Virus record (IMG/VR): IMGVR_UViG_3300032240_001630
Coordinates: 1 to 27,271 of that record
Reading direction: 5' to 3' (one strand)
Origin: a virus
Length of the DNA: 27,271 nucleotides
The notes beneath the pieces are model-generated. The model was not told where the DNA came from and did not search any database. It saw only the letters and a list, made by a program, of their open reading frames with translations. Both the position numbers and the translations under genes were made by a program. Positions 1 to 8,594 of this stretch are shown here, one piece after another. Positions within the stretch are counted from its first letter, which is position 1. Every line of letters begins with the position of its first letter.

Positions 1-696
1 ACTTTCTCCTGGCTGATTGGTTTTCACCGGATCAGTAGTACTCTTCATATCTATGATTAATTGTGCTAATTGTTTAGAATGTAATAACAACATCTGAATG
101 GTATCATCTGTTGCTGTTGTGTTCCTGCAGAACTTATCTATTGCCTCATGCTTAGCTACTAACATATCTACATCATTTAACGACTTAAGTGATGTGATTG
201 GTGTCAATGGATTTGCTCCCCATGCAGTAAGTGAACTACCCTCATACAACTTTATCTCAGTAATCTCATATTGTCCTAACTGAGGATTCTTAAGATAGTT
301 TTCATAGGATTGGATTTGATTTCTCTTGATTATCTTAAAACCAATAGAATGCTCTGTAATAAGTCCACTCTCAACCATCTTAATAAAATCTTCGCCACCC
401 TCATGACTTCCTATTTGTGACTCATATGCTAATCCATAACTATCTTCTGTAAGTGTCTTAATAACACCTAACGGTAATGATGGATCATGATTGAGAAGAT
501 GTTTGATTCTTGGTAATGCCGACTCAGGACCTTGCTCTCTTATTGTCTTAGTAAATGCACCTGGTCTAATTATATCACCATCAGAATCTACATTATTAAA
601 CTTAGAGAAGTAACCGGTTACAAGTCCTTGCTTAGGATTCAAATCCATTATCTCAGCAGAGAGTACTTCAGTCTTGATATTAAATATGTTGCTCAC
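1..696 (-). CDS. HK97-family prohead protease (3' end beyond window)
   Basis: Capsid maturation protease that would cleave scaffold and coat protein N-termini inside the procapsid. I translated it by hand from a GTG at 694-696. A TAA lies in the same frame a few codons upstream and no ATG lies between, so GTG is the best start; the first internal ATG is codon 17. Family signs: an N-terminal strand then GYFSKF at residues 28-33, DSDGDIIRPGAF at 37-48, the histidine motif HLLNHD around His70, the serine motif EHSIGF with Ser117, and a late WGANPLTPI stretch typical of the fold's end. The reading frame stays open to base 1, so the C-terminus is missing (232 codons visible). It follows the MuF-like gene after 38 bases, the usual place just before the major capsid gene. 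Fold and role are confident; the start is moderately so. Confidence 0.88.
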   Translation of the reverse strand, partial: MSNIFNIKTEVLSAEIMDLNPKQGLVTGYFSKFNNVDSDGDIIRPGAFTKTIREQGPESALPRIKHLLNHDPSLPLGVIKTLTEDSYGLAYESQIGSHEGGEDFIKMVESGLITEHSIGFKIIKRNQIQSYENYLKNPQLGQYEITEIKLYEGSSLTAWGANPLTPITSLKSLNDVDMLVAKHEAIDKFCRNTTATDDTIQMLLLHSKQLAQLIIDMKSTTDPVKTNQPGES

Positions 697-734
697 GTTA
701 TAAAGTTAATTTATTTCTATTTAATTACAAAAAT

Positions 735-1523
735 TTATCTTCTAATGATTCTACCCTGTGAATCTCTCTTGGCCATAAATGCAACAGTACATCTACAATT
801 GACAATCTCGGCTGCAGGTACTGGTAATCCATTAGGTTGCTTTCTCACACCAGGTTGCATCATTTGTATATCTCCAAGCTTCTGCGACTTTAATGTAAAT
901 GGTTCATAAATATCTTTTTTTGTACCATCAATAGTCACATGGTTTGCCCAAGAATTATGCCTAGTTCTTTTATCCTTTACACTTATCCAAATCTTATCCA
1001 TTGCATTGCCTGATGTCTGAGCATATATCATAGCCGCACCATTGGCAGCAGTCACCGTCTCAGTTCTAGCAATCCTTCTTGCTCTCATGGCTCCTAGTTC
1101 TGTATTGCTCGTTAAACTTCTAACTATATCATCAAATGATGCACCGGTTAATGCTGCATCTGATAATACTTTCTGTATAACTTCCTTTGTATATGCTGTG
1201 ATATCCTCAGCATCATTAAGTAAATCAATGCCGTAATATTGACGCATTAACTCCACTATCCTTTCATTAATCCCCATCTGACCGGTTGCCTTAGTCATTG
1301 ACAACTTAGATATCTTTGCCCATCTTGGACCAACTGTCTTATACATATTAACCAAAACCGTATAAATGGGAAAAGATGGAATACTCATGACATCTTGAGT
1401 CTTGATAAATGCAGCCAATTGTATTTTTAATGCAGCAGTAAACTTCTTCTCATAGTATTTCTCATACCTCTGCTGGAACTTCTGCCACTCGTAGAAATAT
1501 TTATTTTGCTCTGCTTGTGTCAT
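735..1523 (-). CDS. MuF-like (SPP1 gp7 family) minor head protein
   Basis: Minor capsid protein of the Mu gpF/SPP1 gp7 type, a head morphogenesis protein that in SPP1 travels with the portal and affects DNA ejection. The 262-residue protein has a helical N-terminal half and the family's C-terminal domain from about residue 145: RARRIARTET, then a strand KIWISVKDKRTRHNSW, and near the end the NCRCTVAF cysteine motif. The cysteine pair and the R-x-E-T motif are the hallmark. It starts 23 bases inside the preceding 60-residue gene and sits between portal and protease, which is the usual order. No toxin or other extra domain is fused at the C-terminus, unlike some long MuF proteins. Confidence 0.9.
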   Translation of the reverse strand: MTQAEQNKYFYEWQKFQQRYEKYYEKKFTAALKIQLAAFIKTQDVMSIPSFPIYTVLVNMYKTVGPRWAKISKLSMTKATGQMGINERIVELMRQYYGIDLLNDAEDITAYTKEVIQKVLSDAALTGASFDDIVRSLTSNTELGAMRARRIARTETVTAANGAAMIYAQTSGNAMDKIWISVKDKRTRHNSWANHVTIDGTKKDIYEPFTLKSQKLGDIQMMQPGVRKQPNGLPVPAAEIVNCRCTVAFMAKRDSQGRIIRR

Positions 1524-1683
1524 TTAATCTTTGTGCTAATGTCTTTTTTACTTGCTCTATCTTCCAGTTATTATGATCACGTTTTCTTGGACAATCAGGA
1601 TTAGGCAACTGCTCCAATAATATCATGAATATCTTCTTCTCGATTATATTCACCACATACTCTATTGATTTATTATCACTCAT
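1501..1683 (-). CDS. small protein between portal and MuF-like gene
   Basis: A 60-residue charged protein I do not recognise. Its ATG shares four bases (ATGA) with the portal stop codon and its 3' end overlaps the start of the MuF-like gene, so it is tightly coupled on both sides and very likely translated. It is mostly helical in appearance, rich in Lys, Asn and Ile, with one cysteine in a PNPDCPRKRD stretch and no membrane segment. Being locked inside the head operon suggests a small morphogenesis or portal-associated factor, but nothing in the sequence proves that. Confidence 0.7.
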   Translation of the reverse strand: MSDNKSIEYVVNIIEKKIFMILLEQLPNPDCPRKRDHNNWKIEQVKKTLAQRLNDTSRAK

Positions 1684-3023
1684 GATTGATATGGCATTGT
1701 TACATCTGGAACTGCACCTAAATCAGATATTAATTGCTTACCAGCATCAATTATTATTTGGTCCATCAACGGATCCATCAACTCATCAAATCCCATCATA
1801 TCTCTCTTCTCATTTGGAGTAGTCCACCACATAGCAGCTAAACCTTCTGCTTGCAGTTTCATGTTTTCTTGCAAAGCTTCAATCTCAGATAAATCAATCT
1901 CAATAGTTCTTTTTATACCGTCACCTGCATACAATGGAATTATATTTTTTATCAACGCATCTTTAAACATATATATGTTTGGAAGGATTGAATTAGTATA
2001 AAGCATTTTCTCAGCTGTTGCAACATTGTTATATGTTGAGCTGTCTTGATTGTTTAATAATATTTCTGGGAACTTGTAAGCATTACATAACTTAGTAAAA
2101 TCAATCCCAGAAAGAGTACTAACATCCAAATCAGCCAACGATAACCCCAATGGTAAGTAACCCATTTCACCTGCTGCGAAATATGGCGCACCTTTATTAG
2201 ATGAATTACGAAGATAACTAGCAAAATCATTCTTTCTTTGTCCTAATGTTTCAATGGCAAAATCGCTTTTCTCATATACTATACCTGGCATTCCTCCATT
2301 CTGCATCTGTGCTACTGATGCATCCATTGAGGCATTCCATCTTGTTAATCTCTTGGTCAATACCTGCAATGGACTCAATCCCCTCCAATACTGTCCATTC
2401 ATGATATTAGGATTATAATACTTAATATGAATCACATCATCTGTGCTTAATGATCCATTGAATCCCATATCAAAATAATCATACCCAATCACACGCTGAG
2501 GAAATACCTCACTAACCTTTACAATTATATTCTGAGCCTTCATTGGATGTAGGATAACCTTACCAGCATTTGGCCCTAACTCAATCACTTCTTTATACAA
2601 GAACAACTCACCATTTATGTATAGCATGGTATAATACATAACCATATCTTCATAAGTAATATCATTTAGGAATTGGTTGAAGATGTCTTGGTCAGGTAGA
2701 TCCTGCATTGCCTTAGTCTGATAATGCTTACCTAGTAATGATGTCTTTGAATACTTCTTCATAGACTTCATTGCCGAGTCATCAACTATCTGATAACCAT
2801 ACATTGGTATCCTTGCTGCAGTCTGAGCCAAATAAGATATAATAGAATAAACATCATCAACTGTGATATATGTCTGAATATTCTCTATTGTTGCCCAGCT
2901 TGGATAAATACTTGTTGAAGCACTAATGACATTGGATAGGCCTGTTTGTTGTAGTGATTTAACTTGTTGTTGTAGATTCTTAACTAGCTTCGTCTGTCCG
3001 AAGAGTCTATCAATCATTCCCAT
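1680..3023 (-). CDS. phage portal protein (HK97-type)
   Basis: Forms the dodecameric ring at one capsid vertex through which DNA is packaged and ejected and on which the terminase docks. I prefer the ATG at 3023 (about 447 residues); the frame extends to a TTG at 3029 and another ATG is at 3017. Recognisable features are the N-terminal helix, DDVYSIISYLAQTAARIPMY at about residues 60-80 (a typical portal entry motif), the central wing with VIHIKYYNP and GLSPLQVL, and a helical stem region followed by NNQDSSTYNNVATAEKMLY. Length suits the family. The start overlaps the terminase stop by 14 bases and the stop overlaps the next ATG by four. Confidence 0.92.
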   Translation of the reverse strand: MGMIDRLFGQTKLVKNLQQQVKSLQQTGLSNVISASTSIYPSWATIENIQTYITVDDVYSIISYLAQTAARIPMYGYQIVDDSAMKSMKKYSKTSLLGKHYQTKAMQDLPDQDIFNQFLNDITYEDMVMYYTMLYINGELFLYKEVIELGPNAGKVILHPMKAQNIIVKVSEVFPQRVIGYDYFDMGFNGSLSTDDVIHIKYYNPNIMNGQYWRGLSPLQVLTKRLTRWNASMDASVAQMQNGGMPGIVYEKSDFAIETLGQRKNDFASYLRNSSNKGAPYFAAGEMGYLPLGLSLADLDVSTLSGIDFTKLCNAYKFPEILLNNQDSSTYNNVATAEKMLYTNSILPNIYMFKDALIKNIIPLYAGDGIKRTIEIDLSEIEALQENMKLQAEGLAAMWWTTPNEKRDMMGFDELMDPLMDQIIIDAGKQLISDLGAVPDVTMPYQS

Positions 3024-4521
3024 ATGCAAACACCATTTTAGGTTTTAATTCAAATATTTCCCTCATCATGAACATATCCAGTAAATCCGGTGAATCACCA
3101 TTAAGCTTCACCTTCATCTCATCCTTACCAATAATCCTTAGCTTTCCATCATTGTCAGACTTATCTCTCCTAATGGCTTTTCTCTCATACATAAAACGCT
3201 GACGTATAGTCATCGTATTATCATACATGTTATAAGCCACTCTCTTATTAATCTTCATCTGACCATCACTAACTCGACCGCCTGAACGATAGTAGCATTG
3301 TGTCTTTAGGTTAAAGTAGTTCTCCTTAATAAGCCTTCCTGATGCCTCATCCTTAACTGCCAAAGCCGCAGCACCTCCATTGAAAGGAACAGCACCACGA
3401 ATGAATCCATCGACATATGAACCTACACCATCTGCGTCATAACAAATATAACGATTTTCTACAGAATACTTCTTGGCCATGTTAGATATTAATTCTATTA
3501 CCTGCTTGCCATCACTCTTATCCATTATCTCTATGTCACATAACTCCATCCCTTCCCAATAACCAACTACAAGCTTATTGCTTCCCTTCATCGCAATATC
3601 TGCTGTGATGTATTTGCCTGATGTATTAACACCTTTTAGATTCTCAAACAATCCCATGAACACATCATGCTCATACACATCCATCGGACTATTACTAATC
3701 TTCCATCTTCCTTCCAACAACTGCCGCCTGGTATCTTCATCTTGGGATAGCAGATTACCTGGATAGGATGGATCATATTGCAATCCTTTCTTATTGTCAT
3801 AGATGGAACCGGAGACAAATGTAATGGACTTGATAAAGTCTTGTGCTGACAATCCTGATGAATCCATCATTGGCTTGATGATATGCTCAGCTTTGTCGTA
3901 AACTTCTCCATAATTATCCCCCCAAATATAATTAGCACCGTACTTTATAAAGTATCTCAACTTACCTCTGCGTTCCAATATTGGGAAACCACTATCAGGA
4001 TCTATCCACCAGCTGATAAGTTTAAACACCCATGACTCTGGATCAGGATTGCAGGTTGCCCTAACATATGGCTTGACACCACAACCTGATCTGTTACGAG
4101 ATAGCAGATAAAAGAACATAGACTCAGTAAAGTGAGTCAGCTCATCAAATCCTAAGAATGGTATCTGCGCACCCTGCCAATCATACTTATTCTTCTCAAA
4201 CTCTAGATGTCTAAATGATATCTTTGAACCTACTGGAAACTTCCAGTCAAGGGATGATTCTCTTGGCTCACCATTAACCAATGGATAAAGCTTCACCGAT
4301 GTATCCCATAATCCACCCTCATTCCTAATCTGTACGCTGGTCCTTCTGAATATCACACCACCAAAGCCAGGTACAGTTATGTGACGTAGTGGATCAAGGA
4401 GCAACGCAAATGTCTTACCAACAAATGCCGCTGCTCCTCCGATCACGATATCGGCTTTACTACTAAGCGCAATCTGTTGATAGCCTTCTTGAGGTTCTAT
4501 GTATGTTATTTGTTGATTCAA
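3010..4521 (-). CDS. terL: terminase large subunit
   Basis: ATP-driven packaging motor and headful/cos nuclease. The 503-residue protein has a variant Walker A GGAAAFVGKT at residues 28-37, Walker B FLGFDEL with Asp126-Glu127, coupling motif TCNP at 155-158, and an RNase H-fold nuclease half with acidic residues in ITADIA (about 305), CYDADGVG (about 360) and SPDLLD near the C-terminus. The start is a TTG (4519-4521) that overlaps the TGA of the small subunit as TTGA. No ATG occurs before the Walker A motif, so TTG is forced. The unusual start may tie its translation to that of the small subunit. Confidence 0.96.
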   Translation of the reverse strand: MNQQITYIEPQEGYQQIALSSKADIVIGGAAAFVGKTFALLLDPLRHITVPGFGGVIFRRTSVQIRNEGGLWDTSVKLYPLVNGEPRESSLDWKFPVGSKISFRHLEFEKNKYDWQGAQIPFLGFDELTHFTESMFFYLLSRNRSGCGVKPYVRATCNPDPESWVFKLISWWIDPDSGFPILERRGKLRYFIKYGANYIWGDNYGEVYDKAEHIIKPMMDSSGLSAQDFIKSITFVSGSIYDNKKGLQYDPSYPGNLLSQDEDTRRQLLEGRWKISNSPMDVYEHDVFMGLFENLKGVNTSGKYITADIAMKGSNKLVVGYWEGMELCDIEIMDKSDGKQVIELISNMAKKYSVENRYICYDADGVGSYVDGFIRGAVPFNGGAAALAVKDEASGRLIKENYFNLKTQCYYRSGGRVSDGQMKINKRVAYNMYDNTMTIRQRFMYERKAIRRDKSDNDGKLRIIGKDEMKVKLNGDSPDLLDMFMMREIFELKPKMVFAYGND

Positions 4522-4826
4522 TTAACTGATGGCAAATCATTATCAATGTCAAATGTATCTCTTCCATTGTCAGGCAGTCTAATTATCTGAACGTGTTGAA
4601 CGTCTGCATCTATCTCTATGTCAAACTTTTCTCTAGGTTTGCCTGCTGCATGTTCCCACACGAACTTAACCAATGATGGTTCATTGGTTTGGATTAATGC
4701 TTTAAACCCCTCTAAAAGGGAGCCATAATGCTCAGTGATAGCTTGGATGGCAATCGACTGAATGCCTAGCTCTTCTGCCCTAGATTTACGTCCTGCGCCT
4801 AATCTTGCGCCTCCTCTTCCTGCCAT
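4518..4826 (-). CDS. terS: terminase small subunit
   Basis: DNA-recognition partner of the terminase motor. At 102 residues it is short for the family. It opens with GRGGARLGAGRKSRAEE, a basic glycine-rich start seen in many small terminases, followed by two or three helices (SIAIQAITEHYGSLLEGFKAL) and an oligomerisation-like segment with GKPREKFDIEIDADVQ. It sits directly upstream of terL with a 4-base overlap, which is the strongest evidence. It is the first gene of the packaging/head operon and its promoter should lie in the divergent gap at 4827-4926, although I see no full consensus on this strand. Confidence 0.85.
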   Translation of the reverse strand: MAGRGGARLGAGRKSRAEELGIQSIAIQAITEHYGSLLEGFKALIQTNEPSLVKFVWEHAAGKPREKFDIEIDADVQHVQIIRLPDNGRDTFDIDNDLPSVN

Positions 4827-4909
4827 ATGAATTTTGTTGAATATTCGTTCTGAAAGTAAAGTTAAACATTTTTTATTAACACCTATAAATAACGCTCAAA
4901 TCCTTTGTG

Positions 4910-4917
4910 TATCTTTG
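4910..4917 (+). promoter_or_regulatory. candidate -7 element (TATCTTTG) for the plus-strand gene
   Basis: TATCTTTG matches the Bacteroidota -7 consensus TAnnTTTG exactly and ends nine bases before the ATG at 4927. No TTTG is at the expected -33 distance, so the promoter would be partial. If used, the transcript would have a leader of only about 4-6 bases, close to leaderless. Confidence 0.45.
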
Positions 4918-4926
4918 TTACAGCCT

Positions 4927-5859
4927 ATGAAAACACTTTTAACCTTACTCAGCCTGAGTTTCAGCCTGTGCATATCTGCACAATGCACTGATATCTATGG
5001 TTCTAAAGTTGACTGCCCAACTGAAGAAGATAGCCTAATACTTTACAATAATGCCATAAAAGTAGTACAGTTCTATGACAGCAACCGTTCATATCAGCTA
5101 ACTAATAGCATTGAACTGGAGACTAAGTCACAAAAGCAAGACATATTTGAGCAACTTAAAGAAGCTCGCAGAATGTTTAATATCATCAGACGTGAGCTTG
5201 CAAACATAAGTGAAGCTGAGAAAAAGTTCACCGCAGGTAAACCTAAGCCAGGTTATAAGGATATATCTTACAAAGATTACTATCAAGAAGTTGATGAGTA
5301 CCGGTTCTATCAACGTGAGCTGGAGAATCAGATTATAAATGCAAATGCTCAGATGCCCATCTATGATAATCGTATTGCTCCCATCCTAGTTAATACTTAT
5401 CAGAACTATGACACATCATCAATATACTTTGGTGACCTAGTACAATTGCCTTTATATGTACCTGTAGTAGTTAAGCCATTTGCACTGCTTACTGGTCCTG
5501 AACTGATGCTTAGAAATAAGGTTCTTAAGTTACCTGCTCCAAAAGTTTATCCAACTAGATCAATGGTTAAACGTGATTCTACACCTCAGCCAAATTATAC
5601 TCAAAAGAATATAATTGAGCAGAAAAACCCATTATTATATCCTTCTGCATATAAATTACCAGTTTACTATTATAATCAGTATGGCTCAGCCTGTGTTATC
5701 GGTTTTATGATTGGTCACAAGTTTAAGAAGCTAACCCATGAAGAATATTCTAACTATGCTGTTTCTACGTTTGCACGCAATCTATTGGCAGATGATATAT
5801 TACTGGATAAACAGTTAAAATTAAAGTTTGGAAAATATTACGAAGGATTGCTCCAATGA
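4927..5859 (+). CDS. exported protein of unknown function (moron candidate)
   Basis: The only convincing plus-strand gene. The frame is open from an ATG at 4834, but I choose the ATG at 4927 because it begins a clean signal peptide: MKT, a leucine-rich core, then CISA before Gln-Cys, which fits signal peptidase I cleavage before Q as is common in Bacteroidota. The mature part (about 290 residues) has a charged, coiled-coil-like helical segment around residues 60-150, a proline-rich stretch, and a C-terminal part with PVYYYNQYGSACVIGFM. I recognise no family. Its orientation is opposite to every neighbour, it has its own promoter-like element, and it overlaps the converging 87-residue gene by 22 bases. 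This is the profile of a moron expressed independently of the phage programme, perhaps acting in the host envelope. Confidence 0.8.
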   Translation: MKTLLTLLSLSFSLCISAQCTDIYGSKVDCPTEEDSLILYNNAIKVVQFYDSNRSYQLTNSIELETKSQKQDIFEQLKEARRMFNIIRRELANISEAEKKFTAGKPKPGYKDISYKDYYQEVDEYRFYQRELENQIINANAQMPIYDNRIAPILVNTYQNYDTSSIYFGDLVQLPLYVPVVVKPFALLTGPELMLRNKVLKLPAPKVYPTRSMVKRDSTPQPNYTQKNIIEQKNPLLYPSAYKLPVYYYNQYGSACVIGFMIGHKFKKLTHEEYSNYAVSTFARNLLADDILLDKQLKLKFGKYYEGLLQ

Positions 5860-6101
5860 TATTTAGGTTTTCTACCCATTTTAAGCTGATTTATGACCTT
5901 AATTCTTTCTCCATTACGAAATATATGCACAACACCTTTATCAGCCTTAAAACGCTCTATTAATGTGTTTAAAACATCTTCTTGGTCTTTCATAACTGAA
6001 GTACATCTATAAATTAACCTGCAATCACGTTTTACCACATAATGAAACTTAGGTTTCCCATAAAAATGTGGTTTTACTAACTCACTAACCGATTTTTCCA
6101 T
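5838..6101 (-). CDS. small protein of unknown function
   Basis: An 87-residue basic protein with mixed strand/helix character (KFHYVVKRDCRLIYRC, then DVLNTLIERFKADKGVVHIFRNGERI). I do not recognise it. Its 5' end carries one copy of the 12-bp repeat that clusters between here and the primase gene (ATCGGTTAGTGA, coding for part of KSVSEL), so its first codons may double as a protein-binding site. Its 3' end overlaps the stop of the converging exported-protein gene. It lies downstream of the replication genes after a 147-base gap and may be the last early gene. Confidence 0.6.
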   Translation of the reverse strand: MEKSVSELVKPHFYGKPKFHYVVKRDCRLIYRCTSVMKDQEDVLNTLIERFKADKGVVHIFRNGERIKVINQLKMGRKPKYHWSNPS

Positions 6102-6278
6102 TTTTTTGCTATTTCTCTTTATATAATTAATTAATTAAGATAAGTTCAATAAATTAATAAAAATAGGTTAGATACGTTAGTGATTTTGTAACTTATTGAT
6201 ACTCATAGCGTATTTCACTAACCGATTTTTATAAAAATGCATTAGTAACTAATATAAATGCTCATTATCGGTTAGTGA
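6082..6278. repeat. four copies of a 12-bp element ATCGGTTAGTGA; candidate origin iterons or operator
   Basis: Copies: minus strand 6082-6093 (exact), plus strand 6172-6183 (10 of 12: ATACGTTAGTGA), minus strand 6215-6226 (exact), plus strand 6267-6278 (exact). Two minus-strand copies extend to a 16-base identity ending in five T (plus-strand view TCACTAACCGATTTTT at 6082-6097 and 6215-6230). Copies 3 and 4 form a perfect 12-bp inverted repeat around 40 bases that contain a further palindrome, ATTAGT-A-ACTAAT, at 6241-6253. The outer copies lie in the coding ends of the 87-residue gene and the primase gene. Between them is AT-rich DNA (6110-6170). Repeats plus AT-rich DNA next to a primase-helicase gene fit a replication origin; alternating orientation also fits a regulator's operator. 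Confidence 0.65.
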
Positions 6279-8594
6279 TTTGTCTATATTATTACTTTTT
6301 TTATTAATCTTAAACATCTTGATATTATTATGTTGCCAGTTTTTATCCTCCAAAAACTCGTTTTCAAAGACTTCAGATGCTATTACTAACCCTTTTTTAA
6401 AACGCTTCAAAGAGTACTCTTTTTTGTCCAATTCAAACTTAATCAAGAACCCTTTCCACTCATCAGTAATTGATTTAAAGTTTCCTGATTCTAAATCATC
6501 ATAATAATCCAAGAAATCTTCTCCAAACTGCTGTTTTATCTGTTTACGTTTCAACTTAGCAGAATTATCAACCTGTACTATTCCAATTTCCATATATTCT
6601 TTAACGCAGTAAAACATCAAATTATAAAACTTGGTCCATTCATCATTATCCCAGTCAGCAAAGAAAGTATGTCCAAAAACATCTAATGGTGTATTCTTGC
6701 TGTTAAAGAAAGGAGCAAATTCAAGTACTTTTTGCCTTCTTCTACTATGCTCAGAATTATTGCTAATAGTATAATTGGTAGTAAATGCAATTTTTGGTGA
6801 TTCGGAGAAGTTAAGATGTAACTCATCCTGGTTCTTCTTCTCAATGGTAATACCTTCAGTTATAGTTGGATAAAATTTCTCAAAGTCTACATTCTTTGGA
6901 CAATCTTCAATAATAACGAGTTTAGTTCCTAACGTCACACGTTGGTACGCAAATGTCTTATCCGGTTTAAATGTTTTACCATCAATAATGACTACAGGTA
7001 TAAGCTTAGCAATGGCTTGAAAGAATAAACCTTTACCGGTACCACCACCTTTGCTTTCATCATCAGTCTCTTCTGCAAGAATTGGAGCATATGGCTTAGA
7101 TGGATCTTTAAAGCTGTGCAGAATGTAACCTATAAGAGTCATAGCGTACTGGACACGCTTAGGATCATCAGAAGATATTTTACATAAGAATTTAAAGAAT
7201 ACTGATGTTAATGGATCAAATTCTGTATTAATTTTTATATCTCTGTCTATGATTTGTGATTCCCATATGTATTCATCAATATCACCATAATTTATAGAGC
7301 TAATATTGTCTTTAGTTATAACTACAATTTGGTTCTTAAAAGGGAAATAGCATTTATCGTGTTTATCATGCAAAATATTTACATCTGCCTTATCAATATA
7401 TTCAAAAAATGAATTAGAGAAGATACTATTGGTATGTTTTATGATTTCTTCCATTACATCATAATGTTTATTCTCAACAAGCTTCTTCTTTACAAATTTC
7501 TTTATATCCTCAGCATATACCTCTCTTATTCTTTTATTTTCAGTGTGTACAAGACGATATGCGCCACTTTTTTCATTATGGAAGTATAACTGTACATAAC
7601 AATCATGTAGCCACTCCTGAAGCTTATATTTATTGATAATAATATTGCCTCTTTGTGATATTGTCCAAAACCATCCATCATTGTTTACGTCTCCGTAAAC
7701 TTCTGATAATTGTTTACAAGCTTTCTTCCAGTCTCCTTTGCATTCAAGATGAGTGTATACGGCAAAAGGATTATAACCCTTATTTTGGAAGGATGTTGAT
7801 GTAGTATGAGGGTAAAATATACGCTTGTCTTTAAAGATAACGGCAGATGTTACACTTGAAGTTTGACCTGGACGCAAAAGATAATATCTTTCACCATCTT
7901 CTTTGACTATCTTCCATCCATGCTTCTCCATTAATGCAATTATATCACCACGCTTATTATAATCATCCCATACAGTTAGATTGCTACCAGTTGTAGGCAT
8001 AACCGGTTGCTTTATTTGCTCAACAATCTGATTAAAACTTCTCGCGATACTGAGCAATAAATCACGCTCTTCCAACGTTATGATAGGTATGTCATTTTTG
8101 TCTAATGGAGTGTAGCCTTCTGATGGAGGAGCAATTACATATCCTGCTTCACCACGAGTCTCAATAAGTACAAATTGCTTTGCATTAGGATTGATAAACT
8201 TCTCATCATCCGTCGCTGGTCTCTCAGCAAGCTTCTGATTACCTTCAATGCTTTCGCATCTATAATAGATATGGTAGCCATTAGATTTAGTTTGGATTAT
8301 TTTAAGACGTCCATAAAGCTCAGGATGAGCATCTAATATCTTGGCTTCATAATCTTCCCATTTGATACCATATTTGCAATCTACATCTATTACTTCAAGA
8401 TTACCACTAACGGCACCACATATAACAGCAATACCTTTAGCTTTTAATGTGTTGAACATTTGCTCCAGTTCCTGATCAGTGGCAATGTTAGATTGATATT
8501 TTTTCCAAGGGAAGATAGATGTTTTACTATTGTCAGTTGAGATTACCGACAAGCCTTTGATGGCGTAGCTTTTCGCTGATTGTAATAAATTCAT
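6249..8594 (-). CDS. PrimPol-type primase fused to SF3 (D5-like) helicase
   Basis: Replication initiator that would prime DNA synthesis and unwind the fork. The 781-residue protein has an N-terminal bifunctional primase/polymerase domain: EVIDVDCKYG with Asp70 and Asp72, GYHIYY with His108, then ETRGEAGYVIAPPS at about 145-158. A middle region (205-300) with RPGQTSS and NPFAVYTHLE follows. The C-terminal SF3 helicase shows Walker A GGGTGKG (516-522), Walker B LVIIEDC (559-565) and motif C KIAFTTNY (601-608), as in phage DUF5906/D5-like proteins. It starts 62 bases inside the VRR-NUC gene, so it is translated as part of that operon. Its last codons contain one copy of the 12-bp repeat of the following intergenic region, which places the candidate origin at its 3' end. 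Confidence 0.93.
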   Translation of the reverse strand: MNLLQSAKSYAIKGLSVISTDNSKTSIFPWKKYQSNIATDQELEQMFNTLKAKGIAVICGAVSGNLEVIDVDCKYGIKWEDYEAKILDAHPELYGRLKIIQTKSNGYHIYYRCESIEGNQKLAERPATDDEKFINPNAKQFVLIETRGEAGYVIAPPSEGYTPLDKNDIPIITLEERDLLLSIARSFNQIVEQIKQPVMPTTGSNLTVWDDYNKRGDIIALMEKHGWKIVKEDGERYYLLRPGQTSSVTSAVIFKDKRIFYPHTTSTSFQNKGYNPFAVYTHLECKGDWKKACKQLSEVYGDVNNDGWFWTISQRGNIIINKYKLQEWLHDCYVQLYFHNEKSGAYRLVHTENKRIREVYAEDIKKFVKKKLVENKHYDVMEEIIKHTNSIFSNSFFEYIDKADVNILHDKHDKCYFPFKNQIVVITKDNISSINYGDIDEYIWESQIIDRDIKINTEFDPLTSVFFKFLCKISSDDPKRVQYAMTLIGYILHSFKDPSKPYAPILAEETDDESKGGGTGKGLFFQAIAKLIPVVIIDGKTFKPDKTFAYQRVTLGTKLVIIEDCPKNVDFEKFYPTITEGITIEKKNQDELHLNFSESPKIAFTTNYTISNNSEHSRRRQKVLEFAPFFNSKNTPLDVFGHTFFADWDNDEWTKFYNLMFYCVKEYMEIGIVQVDNSAKLKRKQIKQQFGEDFLDYYDDLESGNFKSITDEWKGFLIKFELDKKEYSLKRFKKGLVIASEVFENEFLEDKNWQHNNIKMFKINKKSNNIDKSLTDNEHLY

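Noticed and set aside
98-909. Plus-strand open frames of 61 and 125 residues
   Set aside because: They are antisense to the prohead protease and the MuF-like gene, whose motifs are clear.
4834-4926. Upstream start for the exported protein
   Set aside because: Starting at 4834 would bury the signal peptide behind 31 polar residues and place the start upstream of the likely promoter.
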